Below, piece by piece: positions 44,415 to 53,526 of a stretch of DNA of 54,121 nucleotides (the first letter of the stretch is position 1; every line of letters begins with the position of its first letter). The notes under the pieces are model-generated. The model did no database searches. It saw nothing but the letters and a program-made list of their open reading frames with translations, and was not told the DNA's origin. This stretch comes from Acidimicrobiales bacterium (lineage in GTDB: Bacteria > Actinomycetota > Acidimicrobiia > Acidimicrobiales > GCA-2861595): positions 1 through 54,121 of the forward strand of contig DATLFN010000088.1 in NCBI GenBank assembly GCA_035540975.1. The letters run 5' to 3'. Both the position numbers and the translations under genes were made by a program.

Positions 44415-45521
44415 GTGAACGTCCTGCGGGTCGCCGTCGACGCCACGCCCATGCTCGGCGAGCGCACCGGCATCGGCGCCTTCGTCGCCGGCGCCCTGGG
44501 CGCCCTCGGCAGCGATCCGGGCCTCGAGCTCTCCGGCTACGCCCTCTCGCTGCGGGCCCGCAACGGCCTGGCCGCCGCCCTGCCCCAGTCGGTCCGCCCC
44601 CTCACCCGGCCCATGGCGGCCGGGCCGCTGCTCCGGGCCTGGGCGCGGGCCGACCAGCCGCCCGCCGAGTGGTGGACGGGTCCGGTGGACGTCGTGCACG
44701 GCACGAACTTCGTGGTGCCGCCCACCCGCCGGGCCGGCCAGGTCGTCACCGTGCACGACCTCACCCCGGTGCGGTTCCCCGAGCTGGCCCGCCGCTCGAC
44801 CGCCCTGTTCCCCACCCTCGTGCGCCGGGCCCTGGGCCGGGGCGCCCGGGTGCACACGCCGTCGGCCTTCGTCGCCGCCGAGGTGGTGGAGCTGCTGGGC
44901 GCCGACCCCGACCGGGTGACGCCGGTCCACCACGGGGTGCCGGAGCGCCCGGCCCCGTCCGGTGGGCCGCCGGTGGACGGTCCCTACGTGCTCGCCCTCG
45001 GCACCATCGAGCCCCGCAAGGGGTTCCCCCACCTGGTGGCCGCGTTCGACGCGGTGGCCGCCGCCCACCCCGAGCTGCGCCTGGTCGTCGCCGGCCCCGA
45101 CGGGTGGGGGGCGGACGCGTTCGAGCAGGCGCTCGCCCGCGCCGCCCACGCCGACCGGGTCGTGCGCCTGGGATGGGCCGCCCCGTCCGGCATCGCCGCC
45201 CTCCTGTCGGGTGCCACCGTGCTCGCCTTCCCGTCGCTGTACGAGGGGTTCGGCCTGCCGCCGCTGGAGGCGATGGCCGCCGGCGTGCCGGTGGTCGCGA
45301 CCAGGGCCGGGGCGCTGCCCGAGGTGCTGGGCGACGCCGCCTGTCTGGTGCCGGCCGGCGACCACGTGGCCCTGGCCGAGGCCCTCGCCCTGGTGCTCGA
45401 CGACGCCGAGGTCCGGGCCGGGCTGGTCGCCCGGGGGCTCGAGCAGGCGGCCCGCTTCTCGTGGCAGGACTGCGCCGACGGGCTGGCCGGCCTGTACCGG
45501 CGGGCGGCCGAGGACCGCTGA
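44415..45521 (+). CDS. Family 4 (GT-B) glycosyltransferase
   Basis: A 368-residue GT-B enzyme. The N-terminal acceptor domain begins RVAVDATPMLGERTGIG, and VHGTNFVVPP and VTVHDLTPVRFPEL follow. The C-terminal donor domain has LGTIEPRKGFPHLVAAF and the E-x7-E motif in LYEGFGLPPLEAMAAGVPVV. These match mannosyl/rhamnosyltransferases of the WbaZ/MtfB type, but the sugar is unknown. It starts at the GTG at 44415 (TAGGCT 7 nt upstream). First of three related glycosyltransferases in a row. Confidence 0.9.
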   Translation: MNVLRVAVDATPMLGERTGIGAFVAGALGALGSDPGLELSGYALSLRARNGLAAALPQSVRPLTRPMAAGPLLRAWARADQPPAEWWTGPVDVVHGTNFVVPPTRRAGQVVTVHDLTPVRFPELARRSTALFPTLVRRALGRGARVHTPSAFVAAEVVELLGADPDRVTPVHHGVPERPAPSGGPPVDGPYVLALGTIEPRKGFPHLVAAFDAVAAAHPELRLVVAGPDGWGADAFEQALARAAHADRVVRLGWAAPSGIAALLSGATVLAFPSLYEGFGLPPLEAMAAGVPVVATRAGALPEVLGDAACLVPAGDHVALAEALALVLDDAEVRAGLVARGLEQAARFSWQDCADGLAGLYRRAAEDR

Positions 45522-45523
45522 CC

Positions 45524-46603
45524 GTGCGCGTGCTCGTCGCCGCCGAGCAGCTCCGCCGGCCCGCGCCCGGCGGGATCGGCACCTACGTGCGCAGCCTGGT
45601 GACCGCCCTCGACGGCGACCCCGAGGTCACCCTGCTGGCGGGACGCCCGCCGTCGCCCGGCCGGCCCGACCCGGTCGCCGCCCTCGGGCTCCCCGTGCTC
45701 GCCTCGCCCCTGCCCGGGCGGGCGCTGACCCGGGCCTGGGGCTGGGGCGTGGGCGGCGTCGCCGGCCGCCGGTTCGACCTGGTCCACGCGCCGTCGCTGG
45801 CCGTGCCGCCGTCGTCGGTGCCCGTCGCCGTGGCCGTCCACGACGTGGCCTGGCGGCGCCTCCCGGGTGCCTTCCCGGCCCGGGGCCGGCGTTGGCACGA
45901 CCGCGCCCTGGCTCGCGCCGCCCGGCGCGCCGCCCTGCTGCTGGTGCCCACGGCCGGCACCGCCGACGCCGTGGTCGCCGCCGGCGCCCCGCCCTCGCAC
46001 GTGGAGGTCCTCGACCCCATGTACGGGTGCGACCACCTTCCGCCGCCCGACACGGCGGGCGCCGCCCGCACCCTGGAGGGGCTGGGCGTCACGGGCCCGT
46101 ACCTGCTCTCGGTGGGGACGCTGGAGCCCCGCAAGAACCTGCCCCGGCTGGTGGCCGGGTACGGCCGGGCCCGCCCTCGCCTGCCCGAGCCGTGGCCCCT
46201 CGTGCTGGTCGGCCCCACCGGGTGGGGCGTCGACGCCGCCTCGCTCACCGCCGCCCCGGGCGTCCGCCTCGCCGGAGCGGTCGACGACGGCGTGCTGGCC
46301 GGCCTGTACGCCGGCGCCCGCTGCGTCGCCTACGTCCCGCTGTTCGAGGGCTACGGGCTGCCCGCCGTCGAGGCCATGGCCGCCGGCGTACCCGTGGTGG
46401 CGAGCCCCGTCCCCAGCACGGCGGGCGCCGCCCTGGAGGTCGACCCCCTGGACGAGCACGCCATCGCCCGAGGGCTGGTCGACGCCGCCACCGACGAGGA
46501 GCGGCGCGCCGAGCTGGTGACGGCCGGCGCCGTGCGGGCCGGCCAGCTCACATGGAAGGCGGCCGCCGGCCGCCACGTCGAGGCATGGCGGGAGGTGGCG
46601 TGA
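45524..46603 (+). CDS. Family 4 (GT-B) glycosyltransferase
   Basis: A 359-residue GT-B enzyme. Key features: GGIGTYVRSLVTAL at the N-terminus, VAVHDVAWRRLPGAFP, SVGTLEPRKNLPRLVAGY, and the donor-binding E-x7-E in LFEGYGLPAVEAMAAGVPVVA. It follows the previous gene by 2 bp and overlaps the next by 4 nt. It is similar in plan to its two neighbours, suggesting old tandem duplication (inference; identity was not computed). Confidence 0.89.
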   Translation: MRVLVAAEQLRRPAPGGIGTYVRSLVTALDGDPEVTLLAGRPPSPGRPDPVAALGLPVLASPLPGRALTRAWGWGVGGVAGRRFDLVHAPSLAVPPSSVPVAVAVHDVAWRRLPGAFPARGRRWHDRALARAARRAALLLVPTAGTADAVVAAGAPPSHVEVLDPMYGCDHLPPPDTAGAARTLEGLGVTGPYLLSVGTLEPRKNLPRLVAGYGRARPRLPEPWPLVLVGPTGWGVDAASLTAAPGVRLAGAVDDGVLAGLYAGARCVAYVPLFEGYGLPAVEAMAAGVPVVASPVPSTAGAALEVDPLDEHAIARGLVDAATDEERRAELVTAGAVRAGQLTWKAAAGRHVEAWREVA

Positions 46604-47775
46604 CCGAAGCCACCCCCGCCGGCGGCGCGGCGGCCGCCGGCCTCGCCGCCGCCGTGCCCGTCGCCCTGGACGTCACCGCCGTCCCGGCCAACCCGTCGGG
46701 CGCCGGCCGCTACACCATCGACCTGGCCACCGCCCTGTCCCGGCAGGACGACGTGGCGCTCACCTTCGTCGCCCGCCGCGACGACGCCCGGCGCTGGCAG
46801 GAGCTGTCGCCGACGGCGACGGTGGTCGCCGCCGCCCCGAGGAGCCGGCCCGGCCGCCTGGCGTGGGAGCAGGCCCGCCTGCCGAAGCTGCTGCGGGGCC
46901 TGCCCGTGCGGGTCCACCACTCGCCCCACTACACGATGCCCGAATCGGCGAGCGTGCCCCGCGTCGTGACCGTCCACGACCTGACGTTCTTCGACCATCC
47001 CGAGTGGCACGAGCGCACCAAGGTGGTGCTGTTCCGCCGGGCCATCCGGGTCGCCGCCCGCCACGCCGACGCCGTGGTGTGCGTCAGCCGGGCCACCGCC
47101 GACCGCCTCGCCGCCCTGTGCCCGGCGTCGTGCCCGGTGCGCGTCATCCCCCACGGCGTCGACCTGGACCGCTTCCGCCCGCAGCCGCCCGACGGCGCGG
47201 TGCCCGACTCGGTCGCCCTGGCCGCCCTCGGCGTGCGCCCGCCGTTCATCGCCTTCGTGGGGACGATCGAGCCCCGCAAGGACGTGCCCACCCTGGTCAA
47301 GGCGTTCGACCGCATGGCCCCCGGGCACCCCGAGCTGTCGCTCGTGCTGGCCGGCGTCGAGGGATGGGGGAGCAAGCCGGTGGAGGCGGCCATCGGCCAC
47401 GCGGCGGCACGGGACCGGATCGTCCGCACCGGCTACGTGCCCGACGAAGTCGTGCCCGGCCTGCTCCGCCAGGCGGCCGCCGTGGCCTACCCGTCGCTGG
47501 AGGAGGGGTTCGGGCTCCCCGCCCTGGAGGCGCTGGCCTGCGGCGCCCCCCTCGTCACCACCACCGGATCGGCCATGGAGGAGATGGCGGCGGGGGCCGC
47601 CATGCTGGTGGGCCCGGGTGACGTCGACGGCCTGGCCGGCGTCCTGGACATGCTGGTGCGGGGCGACGCCGGCCTGGAAGCCCGGCGCCAGCGGGGGTTC
47701 GCGGTGGCCGCCCGCCACACCTGGGAGGCGAGCGGGCGGGCCCACGCCGAGCTCTACCGGGCCGTGGCGGGCTGA
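46600..47775 (+). CDS. Family 4 (GT-B) glycosyltransferase
   Basis: A 391-residue GT-B enzyme: an Ala/Gly-rich start of about 20 residues, then VALDVTAVPANPSGAGRYT, HHSPHYTMP, VTVHDLTFFDHPEWH, CVSRATADRLA, FVGTIEPRKDVPTLVKAF and SLEEGFGLPALEALACGAPLV with E-x7-E. Start GTG 46600 in a GTGA overlap. It is 3 bp from the downstream sugar-nucleotide reductase gene. Donor and acceptor cannot be assigned. Confidence 0.9.
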   Translation: MTEATPAGGAAAAGLAAAVPVALDVTAVPANPSGAGRYTIDLATALSRQDDVALTFVARRDDARRWQELSPTATVVAAAPRSRPGRLAWEQARLPKLLRGLPVRVHHSPHYTMPESASVPRVVTVHDLTFFDHPEWHERTKVVLFRRAIRVAARHADAVVCVSRATADRLAALCPASCPVRVIPHGVDLDRFRPQPPDGAVPDSVALAALGVRPPFIAFVGTIEPRKDVPTLVKAFDRMAPGHPELSLVLAGVEGWGSKPVEAAIGHAAARDRIVRTGYVPDEVVPGLLRQAAAVAYPSLEEGFGLPALEALACGAPLVTTTGSAMEEMAAGAAMLVGPGDVDGLAGVLDMLVRGDAGLEARRQRGFAVAARHTWEASGRAHAELYRAVAG

Positions 47776-47778
47776 GCC

Positions 47779-48723
47779 GTGCGCGCCTACGTCACCGGCG
47801 GGTCGGGCTTCGTGGGCACGTGGCTGCGCGCCCACCTGACGGAGGCGGGCGACGAGGTCGTCGCCTCGGGCGCCGAGGTGGACGTCACCTCCGGCGCGGC
47901 CATCGCGGCGGCCATGGCCGAGGCCCGTCCCGACGCCGTGTACCACCTGGCCGGGCTGGCCCACGTGGGCCGCTCGTGGCAGGAGCCGGCCGAGTACTTC
48001 CGGGTGAACGCGGGCGGCACGCTCAACGTCCTGGAGGCGGCCCGGCGCTGCCCGGGCCCGCCGCGGGTGGTGGTGGTCAGCTCGGCCGAGGTCTACGGGT
48101 CCGTGCGGCCCGAGCAGATCCCGGTGGGCGAGGGGGAGCCGTTCCGGCCGGTGTCGCCCTACGCCGCCGGCAAGGCCGCCGCCGAGATGGTGGCCGTGCA
48201 GGCCCACCTCGGCCACGGCCTGCCCGTCGTACGGGCCCGGCCGTTCAACCACACCGGGCCCGGGCAGGTGCCCACCTTCGTGGTACCCGCCTTCGCCCGC
48301 CGCATCGTCGCCGCCCAGCGCGACGGGTCGGGCGCCCTCGAGGTGGGCAACCTGTCCGCCGCCCGGGACATCCTGGACGTGCGGGACGTCGTGCGGGCCT
48401 ACCGGCTGCTGGCCGCCGGCGGCGAGCCGGGTGAGGCCTACAACGTGTGCTCCGGCCGGGCGGTGGTCGTGGGCGACCTGGTGCGGCGGATGCTGGAGCT
48501 GGCCGGCGCCGACCTGGAGCTGGTGGAGGACCCGGCGCTGCTGCGTCCCGTGGACGTCCCCGTGCTGCGGGGCGATCCGTCCCGCCTGCGGGCGGCCACC
48601 GGCTGGGTGCCCGAGGTGGCGCTGGACGACACGCTGCGGGCCGTGCTCGGCGAGGCCCGGGCGGCGGCGGCCGAGGCGGCGGCGACCGAGGCGGCGGGGG
48701 CTACCCCTTCAGCGCCGTCCTGA
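47779..48723 (+). CDS. NAD-dependent epimerase/dehydratase, GDP-4-keto-6-deoxymannose reductase-like
   Basis: A 314-residue extended SDR with YVTGGSGFVGTWLRAHL, VYHLAGLAHVGRSW, VSSAEVYGSV, catalytic YAAGK, ARPFNHTGPGQ and RDILDVRDVVRAYRLL. The NHTGPGQ and DVRDVVRAY motifs are typical of GDP-mannose 4,6-dehydratase/RMD enzymes that make GDP-6-deoxy sugars such as GDP-rhamnose. An Ala/Glu-rich tail ends the protein. Its last 23 bp overlap a small gene on the other strand. Confidence 0.86.
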   Translation: MRAYVTGGSGFVGTWLRAHLTEAGDEVVASGAEVDVTSGAAIAAAMAEARPDAVYHLAGLAHVGRSWQEPAEYFRVNAGGTLNVLEAARRCPGPPRVVVVSSAEVYGSVRPEQIPVGEGEPFRPVSPYAAGKAAAEMVAVQAHLGHGLPVVRARPFNHTGPGQVPTFVVPAFARRIVAAQRDGSGALEVGNLSAARDILDVRDVVRAYRLLAAGGEPGEAYNVCSGRAVVVGDLVRRMLELAGADLELVEDPALLRPVDVPVLRGDPSRLRAATGWVPEVALDDTLRAVLGEARAAAAEAAATEAAGATPSAPS

Positions 48724-48895
48724 CGATGTCGATCGCCTCCCGGACGCCGGTCGGGAGGTGCTGCTCGAGGTCGGGTAGCTGCCTGGCCAGCTCGCGGCGC
48801 CGGACCTGGGCCCGCTGGACGCCGATCAAAGCGAACCCGACGGCGACGTAGGCGGCCTCGCGGAGGGCGGTCGGGAGGTCGTCCCCGGCTTCCAC
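48701..48895 (-). CDS. Small conserved helical protein, unknown function
   Basis: A 64-residue protein, one hydrophobic-amphipathic helix (REAAYVAVGFALIGVQRAQV) then a basic region and a helical end (GVREAIDIVRTALKG). I recall similar small actinobacterial proteins without function. Support comes from the promoter: TAAGCT ends exactly 6 nt before the GTG at 48895, the leaderless pattern seen elsewhere. It overlaps the sugar reductase 3' end on the opposite strand by 23 bp. Confidence 0.65.
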   Translation of the reverse strand: MEAGDDLPTALREAAYVAVGFALIGVQRAQVRRRELARQLPDLEQHLPTGVREAIDIVRTALKG

Positions 48896-48901
48896 GGCGC
48901 C

Positions 48902-48907
48902 AGCTTA
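48902..48907 (-). promoter_or_regulatory. Candidate -10 hexamer for the 64-residue protein
   Basis: TAAGCT on the minus strand ends 6 nt before the GTG at 48895. Confidence 0.55.
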
Positions 48908-48956
48908 CGGACCGGCCCGGGCCCGCCGTGACCGGAGGTCCGCGCACCCTCCGGGC

Positions 48957-48962
48957 TAGCCT
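48957..48962 (+). promoter_or_regulatory. Candidate -10 hexamer for the 1045-residue glycosyltransferase
   Basis: TAGCCT ends 10 nt before the ATG at 48973, giving a leader of only a few bases. It argues against a GTG start at 48928. Confidence 0.5.
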
Positions 48963-48972
48963 CCGATCGGAC

Positions 48973-51900
48973 ATGGACACCCCGCGACAGGCGCCGCCCG
49001 TCGTCGCCGTGGTGGTCACCTGCGATTCGGGGCCGTGGCTCGAGGAGGCGCTGGAGGCCCTGGGCGACCAGGACTACCCCAACCTCTCGGTGCTCGTCGT
49101 CGACGCCGCCAGCGCCGAGGACCCCACGGCCCGGGTGGCGTCGGTCCTGCCCCGCGCGTACGTCCGCCGCCTCGACGAGAACCGCGGCTACGCGGCCGCG
49201 ACCAACGAGGTCCTGTCCGTGGTGCAGGGCGCATCCCACTTCCTGCTGTGCCACGACGACGTGGCGCCGGACCCCGACGCCGTGCGCCTCATGGTCGAGG
49301 AGGCCTACCGCTCCAACGCCGGGTTGGTCTGCCCCAAGCTGGTCGACTGGGACGACCCCCGCCGCCTCCTCCAGGTCGGCATGGCCGTCGACAAGAGCGG
49401 GGCGCCCCACCCCATGGTCGACCGCGGCGAGCTGGACCAGGAGCAGCACGACGCCGTGCGGGACGTGTTCTTCGCGCCCGGCGGGTGCACCCTGGTGCGG
49501 GCCGACCTGTTCGCCGGCCTCGGCGGGCTCGACCCCGTGATGCACGCCTTCGGCGAGGACCTCGACCTGTCGTGGCGGGCCCAGGTGGCGGGTGCCCGGG
49601 TGGTGGTGGCGCCGGCGGCCCGGGTGCGCCACCTGGAGGCCATGTCGGGAGGGCTGCGCTCGCCGGGCGGCGGGCCGCCGCCGACGGGGATGGCGGCCCT
49701 GCGGCGGCGGGCCCGTCCCCTCCAGCTGCGCCACCGGCTGCGGACGGTGCTGAAGGGCTACGGCGCCTGGCACCTCGTGCGGGTGCTCCCCCAGGTCGCC
49801 CTGCTGGCCGTCGCCGAGACCGTCTTCGGCGTCCTGTCCGGCCACACGGCCACGGCGCGCGACACGGCCCGGGCGTGGACGTGGAACCTCCGCCGGCTGG
49901 GGGAGCTGCGGGCCGCCCGGCGGGCGGTTCGCGCCGTCCGCCGCCTGCCCGACTCCGAGGTCCGTCGCCTCCAGGTGCGGGGGAGCGCCCGCTTCAGCGG
50001 CTTCGTGCGCGGGCAGCTGGCCTCCGAGCGGATACGGAGGCGCACCACCGGGGCCCTCGCCCGGCGGTGGGGCGCCGACGACGCCGGGGACGAGGCCGCG
50101 CCAGGGTACGTCCTGGCCCTCGCCGTGTGGTCGGCCGTCGGGCTGGTCCTCGTGGTGGGCAGCCGGCACCTGATCACCGGGCGCATCCCCGCCGTCCACC
50201 AGCTGTCGCCCTTCCCCGGCGCCTGGTCGATGCTGCGATCGTTCCTCAGCGGCTGGGACCTCTCGGGGATGGGATCGGAGTCGCCGGCGCCCGCCGCCTT
50301 CGCCCTGCTCGGGGTGGGCGGTGTCGTGCTGGGCGGGGCGACCGCGCTCCTGCGCACCGTGGTCGTCCTGGGGTCGCTCGGCCTCGGGGTGGTGGGGGCG
50401 TACCGGCTCGCCGCCCCCCTGGGGTCGCTCCGTCCCCGCCTGGCCGCCCTGGTCGTCTACGCCGCCATCCCCCTGCCGTACAACGCGCTGTCGCGGGGGC
50501 AGCTGGGCGGGCTGGTGGCCTACGGGTTGGCGCCCTGGGTGCTGCGGTCGCTGCTGGGAGCCGCCGGCCTCCCGCCCTTCGGCGACGACGCCGACGCGCC
50601 GGGGCGGCGGCGGATGGTCGGGCTGGGGCTGGCGGTGGCCGTCGCCGCCGCGCTGGCGCCGCCGGTGGCGGTGATGGTGGTGGCGATCGGGATGGCCCTG
50701 GGCCTGTCGTGCGTCCTGGCGGGCGGGGGCGCCGGGATGGCGCGGGCGCTCGGCGCCTCGCTCGGCGCCGTGGGCGTGGCGGCCGTGGCGCTGCTCCCGT
50801 GGTCGGCCGGCTTCGCCCTGCCCGGTGGTGGGCTGTCGGCGCTCACCGGCGTCGGCTCGTCGACCGCCGCTTCGCACTCGCTGGGAGAGCTGCTGCGCTT
50901 CCAGACGGGGTCGCTCGGAGCGCCGCCCGTCGGGTGGGTGTTCCTGGTGACGGCCGGCCTGCCGCTGCTCGTGGGGCGCGACTGGCGCCTGGCGTGGGCC
51001 GCCCGCCTGTGGGTCGTCGCGCTGACGGCCTGGGGGCTGGCGTGGGCGGCCGGGCGGGGCCACCTGCCGGCGCCGGTGGCCCCGCCCGAGGTGCTCCTGG
51101 CGCCCGCCGCCGCCTGCGTCGCCCTGGCCGTCGCCCTCGGCGTGGTGGCGTTCGAGCTGGACATGCCGCGGTACCGCTTCGGGTGGCGCCAGGTGGTGTT
51201 CACCGCCGCCCTGGTCGCCACCGTGCTGGGCGCCGTGCCGGTGGCGGCGGCGGCCCTGGGCGGGCGCTGGAACGTGCCCCGGGAGGACTTCGCCGGGCTG
51301 CTCTCGTGGATGCCCGAGCGCCGGGCCGAGGGGGCGTTCCGCGTCCTGTGGTTGGGCGACCCCGCCGCCCTTCCCCTCACCGGCTGGCGGCTGGACGACG
51401 GCCTGGCGTACGCCACGTCGCGCGGCGGCCACCCCGACGCCGCCGGCCTGTGGCCGGCCGCGTCGCCGGGCACCACCGACCGGGTCGCCGACGCGGTGGC
51501 GGCCGCCCGGGGCAACGGCACGACGGCCCTCGGGCACCTGTTGGCCCCCGCTGCCGTGCGCTACGTCGTCGTCCCGCTCCGGGCCGCCCCGTCCCGGGCG
51601 ACGAGGCGGCGCCTGCCGCCGCCGCCCGACCTGCCCCTCGCCCTGGACGCCCAGATCGACCTCAAGAAGCTCCAGGGCGACGCCGCTCTCCTCGTCTACG
51701 AGAACGCGGCCTGGGCGCCGGCCCGAGCCCGCCTGGGGCCCGACGTGGACCTCCACCAGGGCGACGACGCGCTGGCGGCGCTGCGGGGGGTGGAGCTGGC
51801 CGGCTCCGAGCCGGTCCTCCCCGCCGAGCGCTCACCCACCCGCTTCTCCGGTCCGCTCCAGGAGGGCGACCGGGTGGCGCTGGCCGAGGCCTCGTCGTCG

Positions 51901-52110
51901 CGGTGGTCCCTGGAGGTGGCCGGGCGGTCGGCGGACCGCTCGGAGGCGTTCGGCTGGACCAACGCGTTCGACTCGCCCGCCACCGGCCCGGCCACGCTGC
52001 GCTACCGGACGTCGCCCCTGCGGTACGCCATGGTGGCCGGCGAGGTGGTCGTGTGGGCGCTGGCGATCCGCTACCTGGTGCGCACCCGCCGCCGGTCGGA
52101 CGGGCCGTGA
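48973..52110 (+). CDS. Large polytopic family 2 glycosyltransferase
   Basis: A 1045-residue protein. Residues 1-260 are a GT2 catalytic domain: VVAVVVTCDSGPWLEEALEAL, VLVVDAASAED, ENRGYAAATNEVL, LLCHDDVAPDPDAV and FGEDLDLSWR. Residues about 375-765 contain around a dozen membrane helices. The remainder (about 765-1015) is probably extracytoplasmic, with a final helix near 1020 and a basic end. A catalytic domain joined to a many-helix membrane part suggests coupled synthesis and export, or a lipid-linked acceptor. The neighbouring DUF5719 gene overlaps it (GTGA), a pairing I have seen in actinobacteria. Confidence 0.85.
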   Translation: MDTPRQAPPVVAVVVTCDSGPWLEEALEALGDQDYPNLSVLVVDAASAEDPTARVASVLPRAYVRRLDENRGYAAATNEVLSVVQGASHFLLCHDDVAPDPDAVRLMVEEAYRSNAGLVCPKLVDWDDPRRLLQVGMAVDKSGAPHPMVDRGELDQEQHDAVRDVFFAPGGCTLVRADLFAGLGGLDPVMHAFGEDLDLSWRAQVAGARVVVAPAARVRHLEAMSGGLRSPGGGPPPTGMAALRRRARPLQLRHRLRTVLKGYGAWHLVRVLPQVALLAVAETVFGVLSGHTATARDTARAWTWNLRRLGELRAARRAVRAVRRLPDSEVRRLQVRGSARFSGFVRGQLASERIRRRTTGALARRWGADDAGDEAAPGYVLALAVWSAVGLVLVVGSRHLITGRIPAVHQLSPFPGAWSMLRSFLSGWDLSGMGSESPAPAAFALLGVGGVVLGGATALLRTVVVLGSLGLGVVGAYRLAAPLGSLRPRLAALVVYAAIPLPYNALSRGQLGGLVAYGLAPWVLRSLLGAAGLPPFGDDADAPGRRRMVGLGLAVAVAAALAPPVAVMVVAIGMALGLSCVLAGGGAGMARALGASLGAVGVAAVALLPWSAGFALPGGGLSALTGVGSSTAASHSLGELLRFQTGSLGAPPVGWVFLVTAGLPLLVGRDWRLAWAARLWVVALTAWGLAWAAGRGHLPAPVAPPEVLLAPAAACVALAVALGVVAFELDMPRYRFGWRQVVFTAALVATVLGAVPVAAAALGGRWNVPREDFAGLLSWMPERRAEGAFRVLWLGDPAALPLTGWRLDDGLAYATSRGGHPDAAGLWPAASPGTTDRVADAVAAARGNGTTALGHLLAPAAVRYVVVPLRAAPSRATRRRLPPPPDLPLALDAQIDLKKLQGDAALLVYENAAWAPARARLGPDVDLHQGDDALAALRGVELAGSEPVLPAERSPTRFSGPLQEGDRVALAEASSSRWSLEVAGRSADRSEAFGWTNAFDSPATGPATLRYRTSPLRYAMVAGEVVVWALAIRYLVRTRRRSDGP

Positions 52111-53522
52111 GCGTGCGCCGCCTCCCCGTCGTCGCCGCCGTCGCCGCCCTGCTGGTGGGCGGCGGGGTCGCCGACCGCGCCGACCGGCCCGCGGCCGACG
52201 TCCCCGCCGCCGCCGCGGCGCGGGCGGTCATGCCCACCGCGCCGCCGGCCGGGGCCCTGTCGTCGACGTGGTTCTGCGTGGGCGCCACCGCCGACGCCGG
52301 GGGCCGGGCCGACGGTGTGGTGTCGGTCGCCAACCCCACGGAGCGGCCCGTCACGGGCACCGTCACCGTCGTCCCCGTGGCGGGCGAGACGAAGGCGGTG
52401 CCGCTCACGGTGGAGGCTCGTTCGGTGACGGCCGTCGCCCTGCGCGACGCCCTGCAGGCGCCGTTCGCCGCCGCCCTGGTGGACGTCGGCGCCGGCCAGG
52501 TGGCGGCCGAGCTGGTCGTGCGGGGGCCCCTCGGGTCGGACGCCACCGCCTGCTCGTCGCGCGCCTCGGACCGCTGGTACTTCGCCGACGGGGTGACGGC
52601 CAAGGACGCCTCGCTGGCGATCTCGCTGTTCAACCCCTTCCCCGAGGACGCCATCGTCGACCTGTCGTTCAGCACCGACCAGGGCCGCGCCGCCCCGTCC
52701 GCCTTCCGGCCGGTGGTCGTCCCCGGCCGCTCGCTGGTGGTCCGGGAGATCGGCGAGCACGTGCGCCGGCGCAACGCCATCTCCACGGCGGTGGCCGTGC
52801 GTACCGGCCGGGTGATCGCCGCCCAGACGCAGACCCGCACGGCGGCCGGCGCCGCCGGGCTCTCCGTGGCGCTGGGGTCACCGTCGCTCGGGACGGTGTG
52901 GCACTTCCCCAACGGCCTGGTCGCCGACGGCGCCGGCGAGCACTTCGCGGTCTCGAACCCCGGCACCGACGAGGCGACCGTGCTCTTCCAGGTGATCGCC
53001 GACGAGGGCGTCGTCGAGGACTTCGAGCGCACCGTCCCCGCCCGGGGCCGGCTGGACGTGGTGCTCGACGAGGAGGTCGGCCTGCCTCGCGGCGTCGGCC
53101 ACGCCACGACCATCCGCGCGCTGGACGGGGTGCCCGTCGTCGCCTCGCGGACGCTGGTGTTCACCGCGCCCACGCCCCGGGTGGGGCGCGCCGACACCCT
53201 GGGCGCCCGCCGGTCTGCCACCAAATGGCTGTTCCCGGCAGGCGGCGGGGGCGGCCCGCTGACCGAGTACCTGGTGATCGCCAACGTCGGGGGTCGCCCG
53301 GCGCGCGTGTCGGCCTCCGGCCTGGTGGGCGGGGAGACGGTCCCCGTGGGCGAGGAGGTGGAGGTCGGCCCCGGTCGCCGGGCGGTGATCGCGGTGGCGG
53401 GCCGGTCGGGCGGCGCCATGCCGGTGCTGGTCACGTCGTCGGCGCCGGTGGTCGTCGAGCGCGACGCCCACGTGCCGGGGAGCCCCGGCGTGTGGGCGAG
53501 CATGGGCATCCCGCTGAGCTGA
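52107..53522 (+). CDS. DUF5719 family exported protein
   Basis: A 471-residue secreted or anchored protein: signal-like N-terminus (RRLPVVAAVAALLVGGGVA), an Ala/Pro linker, then repeated beta-sandwich-like segments each beginning with a W/F-x-F/P-x-G-type phrase (WFCVGATADAGG, WYFADGVTAKD, WHFPNGLVADG, WLFPAGGGG) and an N-P/N-x-G block (VANPTERP, LFNPFPED, SNPGTDE, ANVGGRP). Four such repeats span the chain. Function unknown. Start GTG 52107 is coupled to the large glycosyltransferase. Confidence 0.84.
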   Translation: MSVRRLPVVAAVAALLVGGGVADRADRPAADVPAAAAARAVMPTAPPAGALSSTWFCVGATADAGGRADGVVSVANPTERPVTGTVTVVPVAGETKAVPLTVEARSVTAVALRDALQAPFAAALVDVGAGQVAAELVVRGPLGSDATACSSRASDRWYFADGVTAKDASLAISLFNPFPEDAIVDLSFSTDQGRAAPSAFRPVVVPGRSLVVREIGEHVRRRNAISTAVAVRTGRVIAAQTQTRTAAGAAGLSVALGSPSLGTVWHFPNGLVADGAGEHFAVSNPGTDEATVLFQVIADEGVVEDFERTVPARGRLDVVLDEEVGLPRGVGHATTIRALDGVPVVASRTLVFTAPTPRVGRADTLGARRSATKWLFPAGGGGGPLTEYLVIANVGGRPARVSASGLVGGETVPVGEEVEVGPGRRAVIAVAGRSGGAMPVLVTSSAPVVVERDAHVPGSPGVWASMGIPLS

Positions 53523-53526
53523 CGGC

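Noticed and set aside
48928-48972. Earlier GTG start for the large glycosyltransferase
   Set aside because: It would place the TAGCCT element inside the coding sequence and adds residues with no family character; ATG 48973 fits better.
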